The notes beneath the pieces are model-generated. The model worked only from the letters and a program-made list of their open reading frames with translations, searched no databases and was not told the origin of the DNA. From positions 682,001 through 746,000 of the forward strand of contig NZ_PXYL01000001.1 of assembly GCF_003012705.1 (NCBI RefSeq): 64,000 nt of DNA, in the 5' to 3' direction. Made by a program: the position numbers and the translations under genes. The stretch comes from Pseudaminobacter soli (ex Li et al. 2025). GTDB taxonomy: Bacteria; Pseudomonadota; Alphaproteobacteria; Rhizobiales; Rhizobiaceae. Of the stretch, positions 45,973-54,443 are shown piece after piece; position 1 is the stretch's first letter, and every line of letters begins with the position of its first letter.

Positions 45973-46128
45973 CGTTTCCTCCACCCGTTTCTTCGTTCCG
46001 GAACCTCGGGATCCGAACGTTTTGGGGGAGCCTGTTCCTCTGGCAGTTGGTGTGCAATCCACCCAAGCCGGTTGCGTCACGAGTGCCGGAAATTTGCACG
46101 ACATGCGGCCAGCCGAGCACCAACTGCG

Positions 46129-47358
46129 TCAGCTTGGCTTACCTATCGGGGGTTGCATATTCCGCCGCGCCAAGCCGAGACGGGTGCGCAGTTCGGCCAT
46201 CTTCGCGCGACTGACCGGCACGATATGGGGGTGAGGGCCATCCAACTCCACCATCGCTCCATCTCCTTCCCGGCGCATGACGACAACATGAGGAATCGCG
46301 ATGATATGGCTTCTGTGTACGCGCAGAAAAAGTCCCGGATCGAGCCGCGCCTCCACGTCCGAGATCGACCACAGACACATGCGCTCGCGAACACCGTCGT
46401 GGATTTGCGTGTAATGGGCGTCGGCACGCACGCTGCGGATGTCGCCGACGTCGATGAAAAGTGTGCCTCCCACACCCTCCAAGGGCAGGCGTGATACAGA
46501 TGCGATGCGCGGCTGCCCCAAGCCACCCAGCGGGGACGCGGCGAGACGCGGCCCACTCGTTTCGCGCCATGCCCTTTCGAATGCCGGGCCTTCGACAATG
46601 GTGTCGGCCGATGGCGGAGTTCGATCGGACAATCCGGGGGCAACCGGTGCCCGCGGTTCAGGGACGAGAAAGAGCAGAAAGCCAGCCGTGATCAGGAAGC
46701 ACAAAGGTGCCACGACCAGCGACAGATCCTGCGGCGACACGGCAACTCCGGCCGATGCATGTGCTGCCTCGGCTGTTGGCATGAAATGCATGCCGTGCAT
46801 CGCGGTATAGTGCATGCCAGATACGGCGATGCCGAATGCAATCGCGCTGAGAGCCAGCCGACGGCCGACATGGCGTGCCATGAAGATGTGCAGCCCGCCA
46901 TAGGCCGTGGCAACGGCAATCAGGATGGAGAGCAGGACCATCGATCGGTCATGCTCTATGCGGAATGGGCCATCCAGGCCGTGGATGCCGACATAGTGCA
47001 TCGAGACGATGCCGGCTCCGAGGAGGAGAGCGGCGGCTGCTACACGCACTTCCGAGGGTTCGCCAATGCTGACGAAGAACAGTGAGACGCCGACGACCAG
47101 TGCGCAAATGAGGAAGGACAAGACGGTAGGCAATACGAGATAACTGGTGCCCTGCGGCGTCGGAGTTGCGAGCATGCCGACGAAATGCATGGTCCAGATT
47201 CCGAGGGCCAGAAAGCAGGTGGCGCCAGCCAGGAGAAGTCTTCTCCTCAGGCCCGGCGTGCCGCGAATGCGCGCCGCGAGGCCAAAACCGGTGTAGCCGC
47301 CCAGGATGGCGATCAGTATCGAAAGCACGACGAGATATGGATTATGCCCTTGGAGCAT
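46129..47358 (-). CDS. coxC: MHYT-LytTR membrane regulator, CoxC/CoxH-like
   Basis: 409 residues. An N-terminal seven-helix MHYT sensor (about residues 8-240) carries the repeated Met-His-x-aromatic motifs TMHFVGMLA, SMHYVGIHG and GMHYTAMHG, proposed to hold copper and sense CO, O2 or NO. A linker leads to a C-terminal LytTR DNA-binding domain (about 300-400: FIDVGDIRSVRADAHYTQIH, FLRVHRSHIIAI). CoxC and CoxH of Oligotropha have this architecture, so this is the likely CO-responsive regulator of the downstream coxMSLDEF genes. The gap to coxM (45973-46128) probably contains the promoter. Confidence 0.88.
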   Translation of the reverse strand: MLQGHNPYLVVLSILIAILGGYTGFGLAARIRGTPGLRRRLLLAGATCFLALGIWTMHFVGMLATPTPQGTSYLVLPTVLSFLICALVVGVSLFFVSIGEPSEVRVAAAALLLGAGIVSMHYVGIHGLDGPFRIEHDRSMVLLSILIAVATAYGGLHIFMARHVGRRLALSAIAFGIAVSGMHYTAMHGMHFMPTAEAAHASAGVAVSPQDLSLVVAPLCFLITAGFLLFLVPEPRAPVAPGLSDRTPPSADTIVEGPAFERAWRETSGPRLAASPLGGLGQPRIASVSRLPLEGVGGTLFIDVGDIRSVRADAHYTQIHDGVRERMCLWSISDVEARLDPGLFLRVHRSHIIAIPHVVVMRREGDGAMVELDGPHPHIVPVSRAKMAELRTRLGLARRNMQPPIGKPS

Positions 47359-47556
47359 ATCGGCACCGGCACGCGTTTACCGTTGCCCGAGCGTGCCTTC
47401 TCCTTGCGCAACACTATATGCGCCAAGGCTTGGTTGACAACGACGGGCGAGTTCTCCCGCCACCGTGAACGCCGGGCAACCCTGGCCTGCGGAGAGAGAG
47501 CGGCTACAACCATGTGCAATTCCAGGCTACGCTGATACGCAACCCGTGAGCGCGCC

Positions 47557-48141
47557 ATGCCAGAAGAGATCGAAGTCGACACCGACAAGCTGCACGAGGC
47601 TATCCACGAGGAAGTGGAGAAAGAGGGCAGCCCGTTGCTTCGCACGATAGCGCTGACCACCGCGCTACTTGCAGCATTGGCCGCTGTGGCCGCGCTGCTT
47701 GCGGGCAGTTCGGTCAACGAGGCGCTCGCGCTCAAGACCGAAGCGGCGCAGTTGCAAACGCAAGCGTCGGACCAATGGGCCTACTATCAGGCCAAGGGCA
47801 TCAAGGCTGTCGTCCTTGAATCCCAGAAAAGCCTGCTTGCGAGCCTGGATAAACCAATTCCGCCAGACATCGAGAAGAACCTTGCTCGCCACAATGACGA
47901 GCAGCAGCAAGCGCAGAAGAAGGCGCAGGAACTTGAGAGCCAACGAGACGAGAAGGGCGTGGAGGCCGACAAACTGATCCATCGGCATCACTTCTTCGCC
48001 AATGCGGTTGCGCTTCTGCAAGTCGCGATTGCCCTGGGCGCGGTGGCTGCATTGACGCGAAAGCGCCTGGCCTGGCTCGGTTCGATGGCGCTTGGCATTA
48101 TCGGCGCCGCCATATTTGTCTGGGGGCTAGTGGCATCCTGA
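47557..48141 (+). CDS. DUF4337 family membrane protein
   Basis: 194 residues. An N-terminal acidic segment (MPEEIEVDTDKLHEAIHEEV) is followed by one membrane helix (about 28-50), a periplasmic or cytoplasmic coiled coil rich in Gln/Lys/Glu (about 60-140, DEQQQAQKKAQELESQR) and two C-terminal helices (about 145-190). The order and the SDQWAYYQAKGIK motif fit DUF4337, whose function is unknown. The gap 47359-47556 holds the divergent start regions of this gene and coxC. Confidence 0.8.
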   Translation: MPEEIEVDTDKLHEAIHEEVEKEGSPLLRTIALTTALLAALAAVAALLAGSSVNEALALKTEAAQLQTQASDQWAYYQAKGIKAVVLESQKSLLASLDKPIPPDIEKNLARHNDEQQQAQKKAQELESQRDEKGVEADKLIHRHHFFANAVALLQVAIALGAVAALTRKRLAWLGSMALGIIGAAIFVWGLVAS

Positions 48142-48313
48142 GTCCGAACCGGAGTGGCGGGATCGGTCCAGTTTGTCATGAAGCGGCCGAGCGTGCGGCT
48201 AATCGCGGAAATCTCATCCCAAGCAGACGCTACAGAACAGGTTGACGCAGCGATCCGGGGCGCGGTAAAGGCGACACTGCATAGCATTCGGTAGCAAAAT
48301 GGTAGCAGCGACC

Positions 48314-48342
48314 TTGCCTAAAGCTGCAGGAAATCCATAAAA
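48314..48342 (+). promoter_or_regulatory. Predicted promoter of tRNA-Ser
   Basis: TTGCCT (48314-48319) and ATAAAA (48337-48342) are 17 bp apart and would start transcription about 13 bp before the mature tRNA. The upstream part of this gap (48142-48300) shows no gene. Confidence 0.45.
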
Positions 48343-48361
48343 GCTAACGAAATCAATGCCG

Positions 48362-48451
48362 GGAGGGATGGCCGAGCGGTTTAAGGCACCGGTCTTGAAA
48401 ACCGGCGAGGCAGTGATGTCTCCGTGGGTTCGAATCCCACTCCCTCCGCCA
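48362..48451 (+). tRNA. tRNA-Ser (anticodon TGA)
   Basis: The 90-nt sequence including CCA folds as a class II tRNA. The acceptor stem GGAGGGA (48362-48368) pairs with TCCCTCC (48441-48447). The anticodon stem CCGGT/ACCGG encloses CTTGAAA with anticodon TGA at 48396-48398. A long variable arm and the T-loop TTCGAATC are present, and CCA (48449-48451) is encoded. It reads UCA and related serine codons. No integrase or duplicated 3' end was seen next to it. Confidence 0.97.
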
Positions 48452-48478
48452 TATCACTTTGATTTATTGTGATATTTT
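48451..48478 (+). terminator. Possible terminator after tRNA-Ser
   Basis: ATATCAC (48451-48457) pairs with GTGATAT (48469-48475), 11-nt loop, followed by TTT. It is AT-rich and weak; a second hairpin GGCTTTT-CGT-AAAAGCC follows at 48479-48495 without T-tract. Confidence 0.5.
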
Positions 48479-48709
48479 GGCTTTTCGTAAAAGCCTATAG
48501 CGTCGGACACAAATCTAGCGACTCCCTCTCGGTGCGCGTGAGCGTGACTACCACTGGTCTTGGGGCGGCACCGCTAGCCGGGACCGGCGTTGTCCGCAAC
48601 TTAATGAACCCAGCCTGCTCTCATCCCGGCTGAGCCGGGGCACTCGTCCCGGGGCATGTCGGCTCTCGATTTGTCGTTGCCGCATGTTAGCTCATGCTCT
48701 CTATCATGG

Positions 48710-48742
48710 TATATTGACATCAATATAGCATTGGCTACGTTT
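48710..48742 (+). promoter_or_regulatory. mntH promoter with palindromic operator
   Basis: TATATTGA-CA-TCAATATA (48710-48727) is a perfect 18-bp palindrome. It contains a perfect -35 box TTGACA (48714-48719); a weak -10 (TACGTT, about 48736-48741) follows. A repressor bound here would block the promoter. MntR, encoded two genes on, or the Fur-like Mur are natural candidates. The remaining part of the 318-bp gap from the tRNA (48500-48700) shows no gene. Confidence 0.65.
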
Positions 48743-48769
48743 CCCTGAAACAGGCTGAGGAATGCAATA

Positions 48770-50071
48770 ATGGACACTGTGTCGGTACAGACGCTGTCTG
48801 AACGTACGGATGCGCACATACGCGAGGTGTTGGGCGGTCGGCGCCGAGGCGTGCGCTCGATGCTGCTTTTCGCGGGGCCGGCGGTGATCGCTTCGATCGC
48901 CTATATGGATCCCGGCAACTTCGCGACGAACATCCAGGCGGGCTCGGGCTACGGCTATTCGCTGCTGTGGGTCGTGCTGATGGCGAACCTGATCGCCATG
49001 TTGTTCCAGGCGCTTTCGGCCAAGCTCGGCATCGTCACCGGCCGCAACCTCGCCGAGATGTGCCGCGACGAATTCTCGACGCCGGTTCGCTATGCGATGT
49101 GGGCGGTCAGCGAGGTGGCGGCGATGGCCACCGACCTGGCGGAATTCCTCGGCGGTGCGATCGGCCTGGCGCTGCTCTTTCAGATGCCTCTGATTGCCGG
49201 CATGGCAGTCACTGCGATCGTGACCTACGGCGTGTTGCTGTTCGAGGGGCGCGGTTTCCGGCCGATAGAGCTCATCATCGGCGCGCTCGTCGCAACCATC
49301 GGCCTTTGCTACGTGGCCGAGATGGTCATCGCGCCTGTTGCTTGGGGGGAGGCTGCCGTCGGCATGGTCCTGCCGAAAATGCCGGATGCAGCAGCACTGA
49401 CGATTTCGGTCGGCATCATCGGCGCGACAGTTATGCCGCACGCCCTCTATCTCCATTCCGGCCTGATGCAGAACAGAGTCCGCGCGCGCGACGACAGCGA
49501 GCGGCGTACATTGGTGCGCTTCTCGAACTGGGAATGCATCATCGCGCTTACGGTTGCCGGTGCGGTCAACATGGCCATGGTCATCATGGCTGCTGCCGCC
49601 TTCCATGCCGGTCATCCCGACGTTGCCGAGATCGAGACTGCCTATCATTCGCTCACGCCGCTGCTTGGCGGGGCGGCAGCCAGCTTCTTCCTCATCTCGC
49701 TGATGGCCTCGGGCATTTCATCGTCCGCAGTCGGCACCATGGCCGGACAGATGATCATGCAGGGCTTCGTCGGTTTCCACATCCCGATCTGGGTGCGCCG
49801 CATGGTGACGATGCTGCCGGCATTCGCTGTGGTGCTGATGGGGGTGAACACCACGGATGCACTGGTCTACAGCCAGGTCGTTCTATCTTTCGCGCTGCCA
49901 ATTCCGATGATCACGCTCGTGATGTTCACGCGCAACCGGGCCATCATGGGCAACTTCGCCAACGGCCGGCTTACCGACATCGTGGCGATCATCGGAACGA
50001 TCATCATCCTGTTCCTGAACGTCTTTCTGCTTCTCGACACGTTCGGCATTCCGATCCCCGGGCTTGGCTAG
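48770..50071 (+). CDS. mntH: Nramp-family divalent metal (manganese) transporter
   Basis: 433 residues with eleven predicted helices. The helix 1 motif AYMDPGNFATNIQAG (Asp-Pro-Gly-Asn) and the helix 6 motif GATVMPHALYLHS (Met-Pro-His) form the metal site of Nramp proteins. It imports Mn2+ with protons. GGCTGAGGA precedes the ATG. The palindromic operator over its promoter and the mntR-like gene behind it support manganese-dependent control. Confidence 0.95.
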   Translation: MDTVSVQTLSERTDAHIREVLGGRRRGVRSMLLFAGPAVIASIAYMDPGNFATNIQAGSGYGYSLLWVVLMANLIAMLFQALSAKLGIVTGRNLAEMCRDEFSTPVRYAMWAVSEVAAMATDLAEFLGGAIGLALLFQMPLIAGMAVTAIVTYGVLLFEGRGFRPIELIIGALVATIGLCYVAEMVIAPVAWGEAAVGMVLPKMPDAAALTISVGIIGATVMPHALYLHSGLMQNRVRARDDSERRTLVRFSNWECIIALTVAGAVNMAMVIMAAAAFHAGHPDVAEIETAYHSLTPLLGGAAASFFLISLMASGISSSAVGTMAGQMIMQGFVGFHIPIWVRRMVTMLPAFAVVLMGVNTTDALVYSQVVLSFALPIPMITLVMFTRNRAIMGNFANGRLTDIVAIIGTIIILFLNVFLLLDTFGIPIPGLG

Positions 50072-50177
50072 CGGCTGGCTTGAAACGGGAGGCGGGGTTT
50101 CATAGCGGGGCTGAATTAGTTATGGTCGAGGTTTAACTTTAGACTGACTCTCGGCTACGCGAAGGTGCCCCGCCTCA

Positions 50178-50627
50178 ATGAAATCTCGAACTTCCCAAGC
50201 TAGCCGTTCGTCCCCGACCGAAGTCGAGACCCAAGCCGAGGCTTTCCAGAAAAGTCGCGATGCGCGGCGGACCGAGCTGATGGAAGATTATGTCGAGCTG
50301 ATCGCTGATCTGATCGAGCATTCGGGTGAGGCGCGCCAGACGGATATCGCGCAGCGTCTCGGTGTCACCCAGCCGACAGTCGCCAAGATGCTCAAGCGCC
50401 TCGCCGAGGAGAACCTGGTCACGCAGCGCCCTTATCGGGGCGTGTTCCTGACCGAGGAAGGCCAGCGGCTGGCGGCCGCTGCGCGGCGCAGGCACGAGAT
50501 CGTCGAGGCTCTTCTTTGTCGCCTTGGCGTAGACCCCGACACCGCAAGAAACGATGCCGAGGGTATTGAGCATCACGTCAGCGAAAAGACGCTGGAGGCG
50601 TTCGAGCGGTTTTTGAAGAACGGCTGA
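50178..50627 (+). CDS. mntR: MntR-type (DtxR family) manganese-responsive regulator
   Basis: 149 residues, the E. coli-like MntR form. The winged helix shows [46 protein letters not shown], followed by GVFLTEEG and the dimerisation domain with [27 protein letters not shown], where His and Glu residues form the metal site. No C-terminal SH3-like domain, as usual for MntR. It lies 106 bp behind mntH; the leader can form a 9-bp stem (50089-50097 with 50168-50176) next to the start codon. Confidence 0.93.
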   Translation: MKSRTSQASRSSPTEVETQAEAFQKSRDARRTELMEDYVELIADLIEHSGEARQTDIAQRLGVTQPTVAKMLKRLAEENLVTQRPYRGVFLTEEGQRLAAAARRRHEIVEALLCRLGVDPDTARNDAEGIEHHVSEKTLEAFERFLKNG

Positions 50628-50697
50628 CATATCTCGGCATGCCGCCGGAGATAAGCCGTTCGGGGATTGCCGCAGGGAGGTCCGCGGGATCGATATT

Positions 50698-51750
50698 CTA
50701 CTTTGGCTGGGTTTTGTACGCTTCCACGGTCGTTGGCCGCTTGAGGCTCTGCAGCGACGCCACAGGCGCTCCGGCGATACCGCCCATAACGGCGCGGGCA
50801 AGCTCCGCGCCCGCCAGACGCACATCCTCGTTCACCACATAGAGTTGCGGCCGCAAGAGATGCAGCAGCCGTGACGACTGTTTTGAGACGATGTCGAGGT
50901 CGGTGCCGATGCTGAGGCCGGCATCCTCGACGCCAGCCACCAATGCAAAGGCAGCGGCGCTGGCGCCGGAGACGATGCCATCCGGCCTGAGGGGGCGTCG
51001 CATCAGCTCTGTGGTGCGCGCGCGGATGTGCTCGATCGAATGGTCGACGGTGGCGGCCGGGAAAGGCACCTCGCTCAGGCCACAGTCGACCAGAGCGTCG
51101 GCGAAGCCGTTGCGCATATGGTGGTAGTAGCTGAGATTGGCGGGCGGAGCGAGCAGCGCCAGGCGGCGCCGGCCCAGCGCAGCCAGCTTCCTCACCGCTT
51201 CGGCGGCGAAGGCGTAATTATCGAAGTCGTGATAGGGGTGCTCGATCCCCATTTCGGTTCGGCCATGGGTCGCGAACGGGAAGCCGCGCTCGGTCATGTA
51301 GCGCACGCGCTTGTCGTCGGGCTCGGTGCGCGAAATGATGATGCCGTCGGCGGAGGCCGTCTCCACTATGTAGCGCACCGGCTCGAGTGGATCGTTGTTG
51401 CGCGAGTAGGGCGTGACGATGAGGTGATAGGGCGTGGGTGCGAGCGCCTCCGAAATGCCGTAGATCATGTCGGACACGAAACCGCCAACCTGCTCCTCGG
51501 TGTCGAGCACCAGTGAGATGACGTTGGTCTTGCCGGTGCGCAGGCGCACGCCGGCGCGGTTGGGCCGATACCCGATCTGCTTGGCGACCAGTTGCACGCG
51601 ACGACGCGTCTCGGCGCCGATCTCGGGTGCATCCTTGAGCGCACGAGAGACAGTGGTGACGCCGAGCCCCGTCATGAACGCAAGCGTCTTCAGCGTTGGC
51701 CTGCCTGCCTCCGCTTGCTCAAATCCTTCGGATCTTTCGTCTTTGTCCAT
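50698..51750 (-). CDS. LacI-family transcriptional regulator
   Basis: 350 residues from ATG 51750 (GGATGGGGA upstream). The helix-turn-helix (about residues 18-43, TLKTLAFMTGLGVTTVSRALKD) and hinge IGYRPNRAGVRLRTGKTN are typical; the C-terminal periplasmic-binding-like domain binds the inducer. It is divergent from the sugar ABC operon, and two similar operators lie between them. In-frame starts up to 51825 would add an Arg-rich stretch before the HTH. It most likely represses the operon and itself. Confidence 0.93.
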   Translation of the reverse strand: MDKDERSEGFEQAEAGRPTLKTLAFMTGLGVTTVSRALKDAPEIGAETRRRVQLVAKQIGYRPNRAGVRLRTGKTNVISLVLDTEEQVGGFVSDMIYGISEALAPTPYHLIVTPYSRNNDPLEPVRYIVETASADGIIISRTEPDDKRVRYMTERGFPFATHGRTEMGIEHPYHDFDNYAFAAEAVRKLAALGRRRLALLAPPANLSYYHHMRNGFADALVDCGLSEVPFPAATVDHSIEHIRARTTELMRRPLRPDGIVSGASAAAFALVAGVEDAGLSIGTDLDIVSKQSSRLLHLLRPQLYVVNEDVRLAGAELARAVMGGIAGAPVASLQSLKRPTTVEAYKTQPK

Positions 51751-51842
51751 TCCCCATCCGCCCGGCAGGCGCATAGCAGCCCCGAAACGCGCCCGCAATT
51801 GCCGACTAGCCCTGCATCGCCGCATTTCGGGATCGTTTTATT

Positions 51843-51856
51843 CTGAAACGTTATAG
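51843..51856. promoter_or_regulatory. LacI-family operator O1 (regulator side)
   Basis: CTGAAACGTTATAG is a quasi-palindrome with the central CG of LacI-family operators. It lies 93 bp upstream of the regulator start and matches O2 in the inverted sense (CTATAACGTTTCAG). Confidence 0.7.
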
Positions 51857-52038
51857 ATTGCGAGAAGATCTGTGGTTCTGCGATTGGCGGGTGAGGGACT
51901 GCCATGACGTAATCCGTGGGCTGTTGTGTTGAATATTGCAGTGCATCAGGTTCTTGTGCGTTCGCGAAGGCACGTTGCGGAGCAAAATGGCTCGCGGGCC
52001 GATTTTATTCGGCACGCGACAAAATGCCGCCTTCGGGC

Positions 52039-52085
52039 TTGCGCGGGTGCGGCAATTACCGTATCGAAAATCTGTAACGTTTCAG
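52039..52085 (+). promoter_or_regulatory. Promoter and operator O2 of the sugar ABC operon
   Basis: A candidate promoter TTGCGC (52039-52044), 17-bp spacer, TATCGA (52062-52067) is followed at once by operator O2 CTGTAACGTTTCAG (52072-52085), 18 bp before the ATG of the binding-protein gene. Repressor on O2 would cover the transcription start. Confidence 0.65.
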
Positions 52086-52103
52086 ATTCTGGGAGGAACC
52101 GAA

Positions 52104-53345
52104 ATGCTATACAGAAGCGTCACCGCCGTTTTGGCGGCGGCCGCCGCAGCCTGCGCTTTCACTGGCGTGGCGGCAGCGACGGATCTGGAAGTCACGCATT
52201 GGTGGACGTCGGGCGGCGAGGCGGCGGCGGTAGGGGAGTTCGCCAAGGCCTTCGACGCCACGGGCAATCGCTGGGTCGACGGCGCCATCGCCGGTTCGGG
52301 CGGCACGGCACGGCCAATCATGATCAGCCGCATCACCGGCGGCGACCCGATGGGCGCCACCCAGTTTAATCACGGCCGCCAGGCGGAAGAGTTGATCCAG
52401 GCCGGCCTGATGCGCGATCTCACCGATATCGCCACGAAGGAGAAGTGGACCGAGATCGTGCGGCCGAAGAGCCTGCTCGACAGCTGCACGGTTGACGGCA
52501 AGATCTATTGCGTGCCGGTCAATATTCATTCCTGGCAGTGGCTCTGGCTGTCCAACGACGCCTTCGCCAAGGCCGGCGTGCCTGTGCCAAAGACGTGGGA
52601 TGAGTATGTTGCGGCAGCTCCCGCACTGGAGAAGGCGGGTATCGTGCCGCTCGCGGTCGGCGGCCAGCCGTGGCAGGCGGCCGGCGCCTTCGACGTGCTG
52701 ATGGCGGCTGTAGGCGGCACCGACGCCTTCCTGAAAGTCTATAAGGACAAGGATAAGGACTTCGCCGCAGGTCCCGAAATCGCCAAGGTGTTCAAGGCGG
52801 CTGACGATGCCCGCAAGATGGCCAAGAACACCAACGTGCAGGACTGGAACCAGGCCACCAATATGGTCATTACCGGTAAGGCCGGCGGCCAGATTATGGG
52901 TGACTGGGCGCAGGGCGAGTTCCAGGTGGCGGGCCAGGTGGCCGGCAAGGACTACACCTGTCTGCCCGGCCTCGGCGTCAATCCCGTCATCGCCACGGGC
53001 GGCGACGCCTTCTACTTCCCGCTGCTGAAGGATCCGGAAAAGGCCAAGGCGCAGGAAGTACTGGCGGAAACGCTGCTCAACCCGCAGACGCAAGTCGCCT
53101 TCAATCTCAAGAAGGGCTCGCTGCCGGTGCGCGGTGACGTCGATCTCAACGCGGCCAACGACTGCATGAAGAAGGGCCTCGACATCCTGGCCAAGGGCGA
53201 CGTCATTCCGTGGACGGACCAGCTGCTTTCCCAGGACAGTCAGAAGCAGAAGGAGGATCTCTTCTCCGAGTTCTTCGCCAAGCAGGACATGAGCATCGAA
53301 GACGCGCAAAAGCGCTTCGCCGACATCATCGCTTCCGCTGACTGA
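52104..53345 (+). CDS. CUT1 sugar ABC transporter substrate-binding protein
   Basis: 413 residues. Signal peptide (MLYRSVTAVLAAAAAACAF...VAAA) then TDLEVTHWWTSGGEAAAVGEFAKAF, the start typical of glucose/mannose-type family 1 binding proteins; GDWAQGEF and FYFPLLKDPEKAKAQEVLA also fit. GGGAGGA lies 7 bases before ATG 52104. First gene of an operon with two permeases, an ATPase, an isomerase-like enzyme and a dehydrogenase. A monosaccharide or related polyol is the likely ligand. Confidence 0.9.
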   Translation: MLYRSVTAVLAAAAAACAFTGVAAATDLEVTHWWTSGGEAAAVGEFAKAFDATGNRWVDGAIAGSGGTARPIMISRITGGDPMGATQFNHGRQAEELIQAGLMRDLTDIATKEKWTEIVRPKSLLDSCTVDGKIYCVPVNIHSWQWLWLSNDAFAKAGVPVPKTWDEYVAAAPALEKAGIVPLAVGGQPWQAAGAFDVLMAAVGGTDAFLKVYKDKDKDFAAGPEIAKVFKAADDARKMAKNTNVQDWNQATNMVITGKAGGQIMGDWAQGEFQVAGQVAGKDYTCLPGLGVNPVIATGGDAFYFPLLKDPEKAKAQEVLAETLLNPQTQVAFNLKKGSLPVRGDVDLNAANDCMKKGLDILAKGDVIPWTDQLLSQDSQKQKEDLFSEFFAKQDMSIEDAQKRFADIIASAD

Positions 53346-53390
53346 GGCAGTCTGCCCTCCCGTTTCCGGAAGGGTCGCGAACGAGGCGAG

Positions 53391-53428
53391 CGGGGTGGAG
53401 GGAGAGCGGCACCGCGTCCTCCACCCCG
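53391..53428 (+). other. Hairpin between binding-protein and permease genes
   Basis: CGGGGTGGAGG (53391-53401) pairs perfectly with CCTCCACCCCG (53418-53428), 11 bp, no T-tract. Such structures often protect the upstream mRNA segment so that the binding protein is made in excess of the permeases (established for other ABC operons, inferred here). Confidence 0.7.
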
Positions 53429-53543
53429 TCTTGATCATCTCGTTTCGCGCGAGGTTCTCGCCGATCCTCCCATCAAAGGGGGAGGCTACGGTGTGGTCGT
53501 CCGCCGCGTGAATGCGCGTCAGCATATCGATGAGAGAAGCCCG

Positions 53544-54443
53544 ATGAGCGAAAGCCAGACACGGCCTCCCAGCAGGCTCCTGCGTAATCTCAACGCCAAG
53601 ATCGCCTCGATCCCGATGATCCTGACGGCCGTGGTGGTCTTCGCTGGCGGCACAGCATGGACGGTGCTCTACTCCTTCACCAACTCCAAACTCCTTCCCC
53701 GGCTGAACTTCGTCGGTCTCGACCAGTACACCCGGCTATGGGCGGCGCCGCGCTGGCTGGTCTCGATCGAGAACCTGCTGATCTACGGCGTGCTGTCACT
53801 GATATTCTCGCTCGTGGTCGGTTTCGTGCTGGCGGCGCTGCTCGACCAGAAAATCCGCTTCGAAAACACCTTCCGCACCATCTTCCTTTATCCCTTCGCG
53901 CTCTCTTTCATTGTGACCGGATTGGTATGGCAATGGCTGCTCAACCCGGAACACGGCATCCAGAGCGTCGTGCGCGGCCTCGGGTGGACGAGCTTCAGCT
54001 TCGATCCGCTCTACAATTCCGAGATCGTCATCTACGGCATCCTGATCGCCGCGCTCTGGCAGGGCACGGGGCTGGTCATGTGCCTGATGCTCGCGGGCTT
54101 GCGCGGCATCGACGAAGATATCTGGAAGGCCGCGCGCGTCGACGGCATCCCGATGTGGAGAACGTATCTGTTCATCGTCATCCCGATGATGCGGCCGGTC
54201 TTCGTCACCACGCTCGTCATCATCGCGTCTGGCATCGTCAAGGTCTATGATTTGGTGGTCGCCCAGACCAGCGGAGGGCCTGGCATCGCCTCGGAAGTGC
54301 CGGCCAAATATGTCTACGACTACATGTTTTTTGCGCAGAACCTCGGCCAGGGCTTTGCGGCGTCCACCATGATGCTGCTCTCGGTCGTCATCGTGATCGT
54401 GCCGTGGGCTTATCTCGAGTTCGGGCGGAGGCGCAGGGCATGA
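53544..54443 (+). CDS. CUT1 sugar ABC permease 1 (MalF-type)
   Basis: 299 residues with six membrane helices. The ATPase-contact EAA loop is DIWKAARVDGIPMWRTYLFIVIPMMRP. The N-terminal ASIPMILTAVVVFAGGTAWTVLYSFTNS and the segment LWQGTGLVMCLMLAGLRGID are typical of glucose-type permeases. ATG 53544 has GAGAGAAG upstream. It overlaps permease 2 by 4 bp (ATGA). Confidence 0.9.
   Translation: MSESQTRPPSRLLRNLNAKIASIPMILTAVVVFAGGTAWTVLYSFTNSKLLPRLNFVGLDQYTRLWAAPRWLVSIENLLIYGVLSLIFSLVVGFVLAALLDQKIRFENTFRTIFLYPFALSFIVTGLVWQWLLNPEHGIQSVVRGLGWTSFSFDPLYNSEIVIYGILIAALWQGTGLVMCLMLAGLRGIDEDIWKAARVDGIPMWRTYLFIVIPMMRPVFVTTLVIIASGIVKVYDLVVAQTSGGPGIASEVPAKYVYDYMFFAQNLGQGFAASTMMLLSVVIVIVPWAYLEFGRRRRA

Noticed and set aside
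48362-48499. Integrated element at tRNA-Ser
   Set aside because: No integrase gene, no repeated tRNA 3' end and ordinary metabolic genes on both sides.
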